A DNA stretch of 64,000 bases from Bradyrhizobium iriomotense. GTDB lineage: Bacteria > Pseudomonadota > Alphaproteobacteria > Rhizobiales > Xanthobacteraceae. Positions 9,259 to 17,327 of this stretch are shown here, piece by piece. The position numbers were made by a program, and so were the translations under genes. The stretch covers positions 62,001 through 126,000 of the forward strand of contig NZ_BSOW01000018.1 of the NCBI RefSeq assembly GCF_030160715.1. Reading direction: 5' to 3'. Below the pieces are notes generated by a model. The model was not told where the DNA came from. It worked only from the letters and a program-made list of their open reading frames with translations, and searched no databases. Numbering within the stretch: the first letter of the stretch is position 1; each line of letters starts with the position of its first letter.

Positions 9259-9995
9259 GCGCGTTTCTCGCGAAGCTCGAATGGATGTGTGGCGGGCGGC
9301 TCGACGGCGACCGTCGAGGCGACGCGTCCGTGATCGAGGTTGATGATGGTGGAGCAGGTGCGGCGCAGCAGCGGCTGGTCGTGGGAGGCGATGATCACGA
9401 TCGCAGCCTGCGAAACCAGCTTGATCAGCCGGGCCTGCGCCTTGGCCGAGAAATTCTCGTCGACGACGCTGAGCCACTCGTCGAGCAGCAGGATGTCGGC
9501 CGGGAATGCGGTGGCGGTCGCAAACAGCACGCGCATCAGCATGCCCGAGGAGAACATCCTGAGCGGCAGCCGCTGCATCCGCTCCTCGAGCTCGGTGAAG
9601 GCCCAGATCTCGTCGATGATGGCGCGGGTCGGCTTGCGGCCGGAAATCCGCAGCAGGAGCGCGATATTGTCTTCCGCCACGAAGTCGAGATTGACGCCGG
9701 CATTGAGGCCGAGCAGGGGCACTATATTGCCCTTGATCGCGACGCTGCCGCAGCTTGGCGGATAGACCCCGGCAATGAGGCGGAGCAGCGTCGACTTGCC
9801 GGAGCCGTTCGGTCCGGCAAGACCGATCCGGGCGCCGGCTTCAGCCTCGATCGTGATGTTGTCGACGGCGCGGATGATCCGCATTCCGCTTTGCTCACGG
9901 ATGAGGTGGCCGAGCAGGCGGCGCTTCAGGGAATGATCGTAGGCGCCGTAGAGGGGGTAATCGAGACTGGCATTGCGCAGGCTGATCGAGGCCAT
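9255..9995 (-). CDS. polysaccharide ABC exporter ATP-binding subunit (Wzt/TagH-like)
   Basis: A 246-residue ATPase that would energise export of a lipid-linked glycan through the permease encoded four bases upstream. Walker A is GPNGSGKS, the signature reads FSSGM (the variant typical of this subfamily), Walker B is ADILLLDEW and the H-loop is IASHDQ. It ends soon after the nucleotide-binding domain and has no C-terminal carbohydrate-binding domain like that of Wzt proteins that recognise capped O-antigens. Export would therefore not need a terminal-cap signal. The partner permease is the C-terminal half of the preceding fused protein. Confidence 0.92.
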   Translation of the reverse strand: MASISLRNASLDYPLYGAYDHSLKRRLLGHLIREQSGMRIIRAVDNITIEAEAGARIGLAGPNGSGKSTLLRLIAGVYPPSCGSVAIKGNIVPLLGLNAGVNLDFVAEDNIALLLRISGRKPTRAIIDEIWAFTELEERMQRLPLRMFSSGMLMRVLFATATAFPADILLLDEWLSVVDENFSAKAQARLIKLVSQAAIVIIASHDQPLLRRTCSTIINLDHGRVASTVAVEPPATHPFELREKRA

Positions 9996-9999
9996 GACT

Positions 10000-11919
10000 C
10001 TAGATCCAGAAGGCCGCTTTGCGCAGATGCACGAGCGTCAGCCAGCTTGCGAACGTCAGCCCGGCAAGGCACGCCAGCACGTAGACGATGCTGAGAGTGT
10101 CGACATGGCCACCCACCAGAGGCTCGCGCCACACCGCGAACAGGTGCGTCAGCGGATTGAGCCGCATGATGGTCGAGCGGTGATTGATCATTTCCGTCGA
10201 CCAGATCACTGGCGAGGAGAGGAATCCGAGCATCAGCGAGGATTCGATGATCGGCTTGAGGTCGCGATACCGCGTCGCCATGGCGCCGAGCACCAGGCTC
10301 AGCGCGAAAGTGCAGGCGATGAACAGCAGAAGCCCCGGCAGCGCGGCGAGCGCGTGGGAGAGATCGCGCGGGGTCAGCAGCAGCCAGAGCACCAGCGGCA
10401 CACAGGCGTTGTGGAGCGCAAACAGGGCCTGGCGGAAGGTGCATTGCAGGAGGAAGATCACCGGCGGCAGCGCGCGGTCGCGGATCAGGCTCGCCGAGCC
10501 CTGTAGCGCCGTGGTGGCATCGAGCACGACGCTGTTGAGGAAGGTCCAGGCCGTCATCGACAGCGCGAGCATGGGCAGCCGGGCCAGCACGCCGGCGTTG
10601 GACATCTGGCCGATCACCGAGCCCAGCACCGCGACCACGATCGCCATCTGGAGCGACATCCAGAACGGGCCGAGCAGCGAGCGCACGTAGCGATGGCGCA
10701 TGTCGGACCAGGCCAGCGCGCCTGCGATCCGGATCACGTCGAGCCAGCCCGGCGTGGCGGAAGAGGTGGCGGAGCGGCTTGTGCTGGCGGCAAGCACCTG
10801 GGCGTACACCGTCTCCATGCCGTTCTTGAAGGCGGCGGCGGAGTAGCGCGTGGCCGCGCGCGTTCGCGCGGCAAGGCCCATGCGGCGGCGGCGTTCGGGA
10901 TCGCGGATCAGCGTGTCGATGGCATCGCCGAGCGCTGCGGAATCGCCGGGCGGCACGGTGATCGCCTCGATGCCGTCGCGCGCGACATGCGGCACGGCCG
11001 TGTCCAGTGCCGTGTTGACGACGGGCCGGCCTGCCGCCATCGCCTCGAGCTGGACGAGCCCGAAGGTCTCGGCGTTGGTCACCGACGGCATCGCGAACAC
11101 GTCGGCGATGCACATCAGCTTGACTCGCTCGCAATCGGGCACGGAGCCGAGCAGGCGGACGCGGTCGCCAACGCCGAGCTCTTCGATCAGTTGCTCGAGC
11201 CGGGCGCGCTCGGCGCCTTCGCCGATGATCCAAACCTCGAAATTCCGCCCCTGAGCTGCGCGGATCAGCACTTCAAAGCCCTTGTAGGGAACGAGCCGGC
11301 CACAGGCGAGCACGAGCCGTCCCCGATCGTTGACGTGCTGGGGATCGATCCTCGGCCAGTCATACTTCGTGGTGTCGATGCCGAACGGCACGGCGTGGCA
11401 CTTGTCAGCAAATTCCCGCAGCAAGGGCGTTCTGTCGACCAGCACGTGGTCCGAGACGATGATGGCGGCGGCCTGACGCAGGGTTCGGCGCATCAACGGC
11501 TCGACGAACCAGCGCAAGCCCGCGTGGGTGACGATGTCGGCATGCCAATGGACGACCAGCGGCCGCTTGCGAGCGAGCCCGAACGCGAAGACGAGGTCGG
11601 CAAGCGGGAAGGGGGCGTGCAGCGCCAGCAGGTCGTGCTGCGCGATCTTGCGCCACAGCCGCCACGGATATGTGGGAGCGGCCGGCAGCGAGAGCACGTC
11701 GCCGAATGACTGCACGCGCTCCACGGCGATGTCGTTGACGACGATGTTGCGGCGTTCGTCGGCGGATTTCGAGCAGACCAGCACGGCGGAGGTGAAGGCG
11801 TCCTTCAGGCTCGTGCAGATGTCGCGGATCACCGTGAGCGTGCCGCCGAACAGGTCGGGATAGTAGACCTTGAAGATATGAAGAACCGATGGGCGGGTGG
11901 GTTCGCTGACAGGGGTCAT
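10000..11919 (-). CDS. fusion of a GT4 glycosyltransferase and an ABC-2 type polysaccharide permease
   Basis: One uninterrupted 639-codon frame joins two activities normally on separate proteins. Residues 1 to about 375 are a GT-B glycosyltransferase, with VLACGRLVPYKGFEVLIRA, WIIGEGAERARLEQL and the EX7E-like ETFGLVQLEAMAAGRPV. A Ser/Thr-rich linker near 380-390 follows. The last 250 residues are an ABC-2 membrane domain with about six helices, starting GALAWSDMRHRYVRSLLGPFW, the amphipathic entry of Wzm permeases. The ATPase gene follows four bases later. Fusion would place a sugar-adding enzyme directly at the export channel. ATG 11919 is used; its ribosome-binding site is weak, and a small frame ends 20 bases before it. 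Confidence 0.93.
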   Translation of the reverse strand: MTPVSEPTRPSVLHIFKVYYPDLFGGTLTVIRDICTSLKDAFTSAVLVCSKSADERRNIVVNDIAVERVQSFGDVLSLPAAPTYPWRLWRKIAQHDLLALHAPFPLADLVFAFGLARKRPLVVHWHADIVTHAGLRWFVEPLMRRTLRQAAAIIVSDHVLVDRTPLLREFADKCHAVPFGIDTTKYDWPRIDPQHVNDRGRLVLACGRLVPYKGFEVLIRAAQGRNFEVWIIGEGAERARLEQLIEELGVGDRVRLLGSVPDCERVKLMCIADVFAMPSVTNAETFGLVQLEAMAAGRPVVNTALDTAVPHVARDGIEAITVPPGDSAALGDAIDTLIRDPERRRRMGLAARTRAATRYSAAAFKNGMETVYAQVLAASTSRSATSSATPGWLDVIRIAGALAWSDMRHRYVRSLLGPFWMSLQMAIVVAVLGSVIGQMSNAGVLARLPMLALSMTAWTFLNSVVLDATTALQGSASLIRDRALPPVIFLLQCTFRQALFALHNACVPLVLWLLLTPRDLSHALAALPGLLLFIACTFALSLVLGAMATRYRDLKPIIESSLMLGFLSSPVIWSTEMINHRSTIMRLNPLTHLFAVWREPLVGGHVDTLSIVYVLACLAGLTFASWLTLVHLRKAAFWI

Positions 11920-11938
11920 GTTGTTCGTCGCGCTCCGC

Positions 11939-12091
11939 TCAGCCGGCCAGGAGGGCGGCGACGAAGGGCACCGCGAGCGTCGAGATGAAGATCACGCCGC
12001 GCAGCAGCGCGGGCAGCATCGGCTCGACCGCGCCGGGGCGGCCGAGATGTGCGGAAATCATGTTGGAATTGCAGACCAGGCGGTCAGGCAT
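11939..12091 (-). CDS. small membrane protein candidate at the head of the polysaccharide operon
   Basis: A 50-codon frame read on the minus strand from ATG 12091 to TGA 11939. The last 23 residues are strongly hydrophobic (ALLRGVIFISTLAVPFVAAL) after a short polar N-terminus with one Cys and a Gly-Arg-Pro stretch, so it could be a single-span membrane peptide. It lies 19 bases before the fused transferase-permease and could be the first gene of that operon. A purine-rich AAAGGGAAAG precedes the ATG. No family is recognised, and a chance frame cannot be excluded. Confidence 0.42.
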   Translation of the reverse strand: MPDRLVCNSNMISAHLGRPGAVEPMLPALLRGVIFISTLAVPFVAALLAG

Positions 12092-12140
12092 TGGGTCAAC
12101 TTTCCCTTTCGAGTCGTGCCCTCAGTTGCGTCCCGTATAT

Positions 12141-12196
12141 GTGGGAAAATTTACCACGTCAACGGTGCGAACGAAAAATGTGGGATTGTGTCCCAC
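12141..12196. promoter_or_regulatory. two operator-like inverted repeats upstream of the DUF6502 gene
   Basis: Site 1 is GTGG-GAAAATTTA-CCAC (12141-12157). Site 2 is GTGGGA-TTGTG-TCCCAC (12180-12196), a perfect 6-bp dyad. Both are 17 bp, start TGTGGGA, end in CCACG, and their centres are 39 bp apart. This is the arrangement expected for a dimeric repressor or activator binding twice. The regulator is not known; the DUF6502 protein itself is a candidate. Confidence 0.55.
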
Positions 12197-12214
12197 GCGT
12201 GACGCCGTTACTAT
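12186..12214 (+). promoter_or_regulatory. candidate promoter of the DUF6502-DUF5666 operon
   Basis: TTGTGT (12186-12191) and TACTAT (12209-12214) are separated by 17 bases and overlap the second inverted repeat. Transcription would begin at about 12221, the A of the ATG, and no Shine-Dalgarno sequence is visible upstream of it. A leaderless mRNA is therefore possible. Confidence 0.4.
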
Positions 12215-12220
12215 TCGGAC

Positions 12221-13102
12221 ATGAATGCCAAGCCCGGGTCCAAGGCGGCGGATAAGCCGGCTGCGCCACAGCCGAACGCCGCGGCAAAGCTGCACGCGCC
12301 CTTGGCGCGGCTGCTGCGCCCGTTGGTGCGGCTGTGCATCCGCAGCGGCATGACCTTTCCGGCATTGGCACAATTGCTCCGCGAGCTCTTCGTCAACGTC
12401 GCCGAGCACGATTTCGTGCTCGAGGGCAAGGAGCAGACCGACAGCCGCGTCAGCCTGCTCACGGGCATCCATCGCAAGGAAGTGGCGCGGCTGCGCGGCG
12501 CCGGCGCGCCCGTGCACGAGGCGCCGGCTGCGGTGTCGCTGACCAGCGCCGTGATCGCGCGCTGGCTGGCCGCGCCCGAATTCACCGATACGAAGGGCGA
12601 GCCGCTGCCGCTGCCGCGCACGGCCGAAGGCGAGGCGCCCTCGTTCGAGCAGCTCGTCGCCTCCGTCACCAAGGACGTCCGTCCGCGCGCGGTGCTCGAC
12701 GAATGGCTCGATCGCGGGCTCGTCACTATCAACGCCGATGATGCAATCGAGCTGGTCGAGGCCGCCTTCGTTCCCCGCGGCGAGGACGACAGCAAATGGC
12801 ACTATCTCGGCCGCAATCTGCACGACCACATCGCCGCGGCTGCTGACAACGTGTCGGGCCCTGCGCCACGCTTTCTCGAACGCGCCGTTCACTACAACGG
12901 CCTGTCGCCGAAACTGGCAAAACGGCTCGAGGCGCGCTCGCGCGAGCTTGCGATGGAGGCGCTCAAGACCGCCAACCGCGAGGCGAATCGCGCGCTCGCC
13001 AAGGACAAGGGCGGCGATGCCCGCTGGAATTTCGGCATTTACATCTATTGCGAGGATGTCGAGGAGGAGAGCGACGGCACCGGCGAGGGCGGTCGCTCAT
13101 GA
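12221..13102 (+). CDS. DUF6502 family protein, possible DNA-binding regulator
   Basis: A 293-residue protein I assign to DUF6502 from overall appearance. After a basic Ala/Pro-rich start, residues about 28-90 look like a winged-helix domain (TFPALAQLLRELFVNVAEHDF then DSRVSLLTGIHRKEVARLR). The central part is acidic and helical, and the C-terminal part has RSRELAMEALKTANREANRA followed by FGIYIYCEDVEEESDG. The stop overlaps the start of the DUF5666 gene as ATGA, so the two are translationally coupled. Function is unknown; the HTH-like segment and the inverted repeats just upstream suggest autoregulation, which is inference. Confidence 0.85.
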   Translation: MNAKPGSKAADKPAAPQPNAAAKLHAPLARLLRPLVRLCIRSGMTFPALAQLLRELFVNVAEHDFVLEGKEQTDSRVSLLTGIHRKEVARLRGAGAPVHEAPAAVSLTSAVIARWLAAPEFTDTKGEPLPLPRTAEGEAPSFEQLVASVTKDVRPRAVLDEWLDRGLVTINADDAIELVEAAFVPRGEDDSKWHYLGRNLHDHIAAAADNVSGPAPRFLERAVHYNGLSPKLAKRLEARSRELAMEALKTANREANRALAKDKGGDARWNFGIYIYCEDVEEESDGTGEGGRS

Positions 13103-14292
13103 CCACGCCGCCGCGCATATCGCGCCGCCTGCTGCTCACGGGGTTCTGGCTCGCAGGAACGGCCGCCGCCTGGGCGCAAACCAGGCGCGGCACCGACCAG
13201 GGCATTGGCGGCACCGGAATCAGTCGCGGCGATGATCAGGGCATCGGGGGCACCGGCATCGTCGGCGTGATTCAGCGTTTCGGCAGCATCTACGTCAACG
13301 GCGAGCGCGTCGCTTACGCGGCCGACGTGCCGGTGCGGATCGACGGCGAGCAGGCGACGACCAAGAGCTTGCGCATCGGACAGCTCGCGCGCGTGGTCGC
13401 CGTCCGGCAGGCCGACGGCACGCTGGCGACGCGCAGCATCAATATCGCCAGCGAGGTCGCGGGCCCGATCGAGGCGGTGAAAGGCAATGAGATCACCGTG
13501 CTCGGCCAGAAGGTTGTATCGAGCGGCCAGGAGAGCTGGCACCGCGTCGGCACTCGTGTGGCCGTGTTCGGGCTGCGCCGTACCGACGGCACGATCGTCG
13601 CAAGCCTCGTCGAGCAGCGTCGTAGCACCACCGCGCGGGTGTCCGGTTTGGTCGAGCGCGGTCCTGACGGGCTGCATATCGGCGGCCTTCGGCTGAACGG
13701 TGCTGATGTCGCCCTGGTCGGCCAGCGCGTTCAGGTGGAGGGCAGCACGAGTCAGGGCATGCTCCAGGTGGCGCGCGCCAGGATCGACGATTTCTCGGAT
13801 CTCGCCGGCGCGAGCCGGCTATCGGTCGAGGCCTATGTGCAGCGCGCCGGCGCCAATCTGCAGCTCGGCTCCGGCCTCGTCGCCCATGACGGCTCGCGCT
13901 TTGCGCCGAGCGCCGGCGAGGCGCGGGTGGTGCTGAACGGTGTGTTCGACCGCGCGCGCGGCCTCCAGGTCGAATCGGTGCAGGCGGTCACGCAGTTCCC
14001 GGGATCGTCGCTCCAGGGGCCGGGCGGCCCGCCCGGATCTGGCGGTCGTTCGCCGGGCGGATCGATCCTGCACCCGGGAAGTGGCACGCCCGGCTCGCCG
14101 AGCGGCCAGCCCGGCGGACCTGGTGGTGCGCCTGCGCCTGGTTCGAGCCCGGGCTCGGCTCCCGGCGCCGGTCCGTCGGGCCCGACCGGTCCATCGGGGC
14201 CGGGTGGCCTTGGCTCACCCGGCGGTCCCATGGGGCCCGGTGGTGGCGGCTTCGGTGGTCCCGGCGGCGGGATGGGTGGCGGCAGGCGTTAG
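13099..14292 (+). CDS. exported DUF5666 domain protein with Gly/Pro-rich tail
   Basis: A 397-residue predicted exported protein. Its start (SRRLLLTGFWLAGTAAAWAQ) resembles a twin-arginine or Sec signal cleaved near residue 23. Two GIGGTGI repeats follow, then several short beta-rich repeats of DUF5666 type, such as GSIYVNGERVAYAADVPVRI and VDGLRI-like strands with ARVVAVRQADG. The last ~95 residues are low-complexity Gly/Pro/Ser, ending in poly-Gly and Arg-Arg. ATG 13099 overlaps the DUF6502 stop. The tail may span the wall or be disordered. No enzymatic motif is seen. Confidence 0.85.
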   Translation: MTTPPRISRRLLLTGFWLAGTAAAWAQTRRGTDQGIGGTGISRGDDQGIGGTGIVGVIQRFGSIYVNGERVAYAADVPVRIDGEQATTKSLRIGQLARVVAVRQADGTLATRSINIASEVAGPIEAVKGNEITVLGQKVVSSGQESWHRVGTRVAVFGLRRTDGTIVASLVEQRRSTTARVSGLVERGPDGLHIGGLRLNGADVALVGQRVQVEGSTSQGMLQVARARIDDFSDLAGASRLSVEAYVQRAGANLQLGSGLVAHDGSRFAPSAGEARVVLNGVFDRARGLQVESVQAVTQFPGSSLQGPGGPPGSGGRSPGGSILHPGSGTPGSPSGQPGGPGGAPAPGSSPGSAPGAGPSGPTGPSGPGGLGSPGGPMGPGGGGFGGPGGGMGGGRR

Positions 14293-14300
14293 AGCGCCCC

Positions 14301-15023
14301 CTATCGTCGCCTCGAAAGAAACGAGCGCAACCGCGCGTGACTGGGATCATCGAGGACCTCGGCCGGCGGACCGCTTTCGACGATCTGGCCCTTGTCCAGA
14401 AACCAGACGGTGTCCGCAACTTCGCGCGCAAAGCCGATCTCGTGCGTGACGACGACCATCGTCATGCCGTTCTGCGCCAGGGACTTCATCACCCGCAGCA
14501 CCTCGCCGACCATTTCCGGATCGAGCGCGCTGGTCGGCTCGTCGAACAGCATGACGTCCGGATCCATCGCCAGCGCGCGTGCGATCGCAGCGCGCTGCCG
14601 CTGCCCGCCGGACAGGCGCGACGGCAAGGCGTCGGCCTTGTCTGCCAGCCCGACGCGGTCGAGCTCGGTCATGGCGCGCGCCCTGGCGGCAGCCTTGGGC
14701 ATTTTCCGCAGACGCTTCAGCCCGAGCGTGATGTTGCCGAGCACGGTGAGATGCGGAAACAGGTTGAACGCCTGGAATACGAATCCGACGCGCTGGCGCA
14801 GGCGATTGATGTCGACGCCGCGCCCGGCGACGTCCACGCCTTCGAACAGCACTTGTCCGCCTTGAATGTCCTCCAGGCGCGTCACGGTTCGAATGAGCGT
14901 GGATTTGCCGGAGCCCGATGAGCCGAGCAGCGTGACGACCTCGCCGCGTTTCACCTCGCCGGTCACGCCGGCCAGCACCTGGTGCTGGCCAAACCATTTT
15001 TCGACGGCCTCGAATCGGATCAT
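14301..15023 (-). CDS. polar amino acid ABC transporter, ATP-binding subunit
   Basis: A 240-residue ATPase of the GlnQ/GltL type powering uptake across the inner membrane. It has Walker A GSSGSGKS, signature LSGGQRQRAAIARAL, Walker B DVMLFDEPTSALDPE and H-loop THE. Two starts are possible. ATG 15035 overlaps the permease stop as ATGA but has no ribosome-binding site. ATG 15023, used here, is preceded by GAGGG at suitable distance. It is the last gene of the transporter operon and ends tail to tail with the DUF5666 gene, eight bases apart. Confidence 0.95.
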   Translation of the reverse strand: MIRFEAVEKWFGQHQVLAGVTGEVKRGEVVTLLGSSGSGKSTLIRTVTRLEDIQGGQVLFEGVDVAGRGVDINRLRQRVGFVFQAFNLFPHLTVLGNITLGLKRLRKMPKAAARARAMTELDRVGLADKADALPSRLSGGQRQRAAIARALAMDPDVMLFDEPTSALDPEMVGEVLRVMKSLAQNGMTMVVVTHEIGFAREVADTVWFLDKGQIVESGPPAEVLDDPSHARLRSFLSRRR

Positions 15024-15031
15024 GGCTGCCC

Positions 15032-15736
15032 TCATGCCGGCTGAATGCCGAGCGCACCGCGCTCGGCAGCCAGCCGACGTTCCAGCCAGCGCGCCGCCGA
15101 TGTCAGGGTGAAGCAAAGCGTGAAATAGGTCAGCGCCAGCAGGCCATAGACTTCGAACGGTTGCGTCATGAGCTGGTTGTTCACCTGGCTCGCCGCAAAG
15201 GTCACCTCGTTGGCGCTGATGACATAGCCGAGCGATGTCTCCTTGATGGTGGAGACGAACTGGCTGACCAGGCTGGGCAGCATGTTGTGCAGGACCTGCG
15301 GCAGAATGACCTTGAAGGTGGTCGGAAAGTAGCCGAGGCCAAGGGCCTTGGCCGCTTCGGTCTGGCCTTTTGGCAGGCCTTCGATCCCGGCCCGGATGAT
15401 CTCCGAAAGATAGCTCGCCTCGTAGACGACGAGTGCGAAGAGCAACGTCGCGACGCCCCCGACCGTATGTCCGATCAACAGCGGCAGCGCGAAATAGGTC
15501 CAGAAGATGAACATGATCAGCGGCAGGCCGCGCACGACGTAAACCACGGCGGTCGCCGGTCCGCGCAGCCAACGATGCGAGCTGAGACGCGCCAGCGCAA
15601 GCGCGATCGCGACGGGAAAGCTGAGGGATAGCCCGACCACAGCGAGGAACAGCGTCATGGCGAGGCCGCCGACGGGGCCGTGCGGGTATTGCCCGATCAG
15701 GAACAGAAGCCAGTTGTTCTCGATGATCTCCAGCAT
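15032..15736 (-). CDS. polar amino acid ABC transporter permease 2
   Basis: A 234-residue inner-membrane permease of the HisM/GltK family with about five helices. The conserved cytoplasmic loop that docks the ATPase reads EIIRAGIEGLPKGQTEAAKALGL (the EAA motif). It pairs with permease 1; stop and start overlap by one base as TGATG. Substrate specificity is set by the binding protein, not by this subunit. Confidence 0.94.
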   Translation of the reverse strand: MLEIIENNWLLFLIGQYPHGPVGGLAMTLFLAVVGLSLSFPVAIALALARLSSHRWLRGPATAVVYVVRGLPLIMFIFWTYFALPLLIGHTVGGVATLLFALVVYEASYLSEIIRAGIEGLPKGQTEAAKALGLGYFPTTFKVILPQVLHNMLPSLVSQFVSTIKETSLGYVISANEVTFAASQVNNQLMTQPFEVYGLLALTYFTLCFTLTSAARWLERRLAAERGALGIQPA

Positions 15737-16449
15737 CAGCGCAACTCGAGTTTCAGCCGCCGGTCGGCGAAGGCGCCGAGCGCCATGATGGCGAAGGAGA
15801 TCGAAAGATAGATGATGGTCGCGACCGCAAACGCTTCGAACGTCTTGAACGTGTAGCTGTCGACCTCGCGCGTGCGATAGGTCAGCTCGCCGACGCCGAT
15901 CGCCATGGCGAGGCTGGTGTTCTTGAACAGGAGGAGGGTCTGGTTGATCAGCGGCGGAATCACGATGCGCAGAGCCTGTGGCAGGATCACGTAGCTCATT
16001 GCCTGGAGATAGTTGAATCCGATCGAGCGCGCGGCTTCATACTGCGTCTTCGGGATCGATCGAATTCCGCTGCGCAAATCCTCGGTGATATAGGCCGCCT
16101 TGGCGAGGCCCAGCGCCACCATCGCGAGAAGAAACTCGCTGTGGTGGCCGTTGACCCACATGCGGATGGCGCGAGGCAACAGTTGCGGGACGCCGAAGTA
16201 CCAGACCAGGATCTGAACCAGCAACGGAACGTTGCGATGATATTCGACGTAACCCGCGACCACCCATTCGAGAGGCCTGAACGGAAGCGTGCGGACCAGT
16301 GTCAGGATGATCCCGAGCGTCATTCCGAGCAGCCAGGCCGCCACGGTCAGCGCGATCGTCGTCGCCACTCCCCAGATGAACCAGTCCAGATATTGGCCGG
16401 TCAGGACAGCGGCCGGGTCGAAGACATAGCCCATCGTAAAGTCATGCAC
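15736..16449 (-). CDS. polar amino acid ABC transporter permease 1
   Basis: A 237-residue permease of the GltJ/HisQ family. The EAA-type loop is DLRSGIRSIPKTQYEAARSIG, and helices flank it on both sides. It follows the binding-protein gene by 34 bases and overlaps permease 2 by one base. Together the two permeases form the heterodimeric channel of the importer. Confidence 0.94.
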   Translation of the reverse strand: MHDFTMGYVFDPAAVLTGQYLDWFIWGVATTIALTVAAWLLGMTLGIILTLVRTLPFRPLEWVVAGYVEYHRNVPLLVQILVWYFGVPQLLPRAIRMWVNGHHSEFLLAMVALGLAKAAYITEDLRSGIRSIPKTQYEAARSIGFNYLQAMSYVILPQALRIVIPPLINQTLLLFKNTSLAMAIGVGELTYRTREVDSYTFKTFEAFAVATIIYLSISFAIMALGAFADRRLKLELR

Positions 16450-16483
16450 TCCGGATGTTCAGATTAGCGCAGAGGCGAGGGGA

Positions 16484-17302
16484 TCAGCCCTTGATCTCCT
16501 CGATCTTGAAATCCTGCTTCATGTTATAGACCGTTCCCGGCCCGAACCACTTAGCAAAAATCTTGCCAGCCTCTCCCGATGCATCCAGGTCGGCGAGCGC
16601 CTTGTTGACCTGATCCTTGAAAGCCGCTTCGCCCTTGCGGACGCCGAGTCCCCAAGGTTCGACGAAGACCGATTTCTCGACGATCGACATCGGCGAGGAT
16701 GCCTGGGCCTGTTTGCGCAGCTTCACCAGGATCAGCTCCGAAGCGCAGAAGCCGTCGACCTTGCCTTGCGCAACGGCAAGAAAGGCCGACGACGACTCCT
16801 GGAAGGTCACGGTTTCCGCTGCCGGAATCACCCGCCTGACGCCCTGTTCGGACGACGATCCCTTGACCGCGCTGACCCGCTTGCCAGAGAGCTGCTCGAG
16901 CGTCGCGATGCCGGAGTCGGCAGACACCAGCACCTTCTGCTCGCTGACGAAATACGAGTAGCTGTAGTCGATCTGTTGCGCGCGTTCCTTCGTCCAGCCG
17001 AGATTGGCAGCGAGGATATCGACCCGGCCCTGGAGCAGCTCGGGGATGCGGGCTTCGACGGCCATCGGCTTGAGCTCGAGGGCAACACCGAGCGACTCCG
17101 CGACCTTGCGGCAGATGTCGACGTCGTATCCGACGATCTCGCGCGTCTTCGGATCCTGGAAGCTGAACGGCTCGGACGTGCCGAGCGTGCCGCAGACCAG
17201 CTTGCCGCGGGTCTTCACGTCGGCAAGCGCGTCCGCCTTTGCCGCGCCGACTACACCGGCGAGGAACAGGAGTCCGGCGGCGGCGACCTGGAGTAATCTC
17301 AT
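16484..17302 (-). CDS. periplasmic amino acid-binding protein of the ABC transporter
   Basis: A 272-residue solute-binding protein (family 3, GltI/HisJ type). The signal peptide is MRLLQVAAAGLLFLAGVVGA with cleavage after AKA. The mature domain begins DALADVKTRGKLVCGTLG, and has EIVGYDVDICRKVAESLGV and VDILAANLGWTKERAQQIDYS, the usual first-lobe features for an alpha-amino-acid ligand. I chose ATG 17302 because AAGGAAAGAG precedes it and the signal peptide starts there; longer frames upstream add unlikely Arg-rich sequence. The ligand is unknown; context favours a substituted glutamate. Confidence 0.94.
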   Translation of the reverse strand: MRLLQVAAAGLLFLAGVVGAAKADALADVKTRGKLVCGTLGTSEPFSFQDPKTREIVGYDVDICRKVAESLGVALELKPMAVEARIPELLQGRVDILAANLGWTKERAQQIDYSYSYFVSEQKVLVSADSGIATLEQLSGKRVSAVKGSSSEQGVRRVIPAAETVTFQESSSAFLAVAQGKVDGFCASELILVKLRKQAQASSPMSIVEKSVFVEPWGLGVRKGEAAFKDQVNKALADLDASGEAGKIFAKWFGPGTVYNMKQDFKIEEIKG

Positions 17303-17327
17303 GGCTCTTTCCTTCATCCTTCTGCGA

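Noticed and set aside
7663..9333. Open frame of about 550 codons on the plus strand
   Set aside because: Antisense to the ligase-like and glycosyltransferase genes, which form a coherent operon with overlapping starts.
11897..12202. 100-codon plus-strand frame in the gap before the DUF6502 gene
   Set aside because: It overlaps the start of the polysaccharide operon and the operator region; low-complexity polar sequence without ribosome-binding site. The opposite-strand membrane peptide is more plausible.
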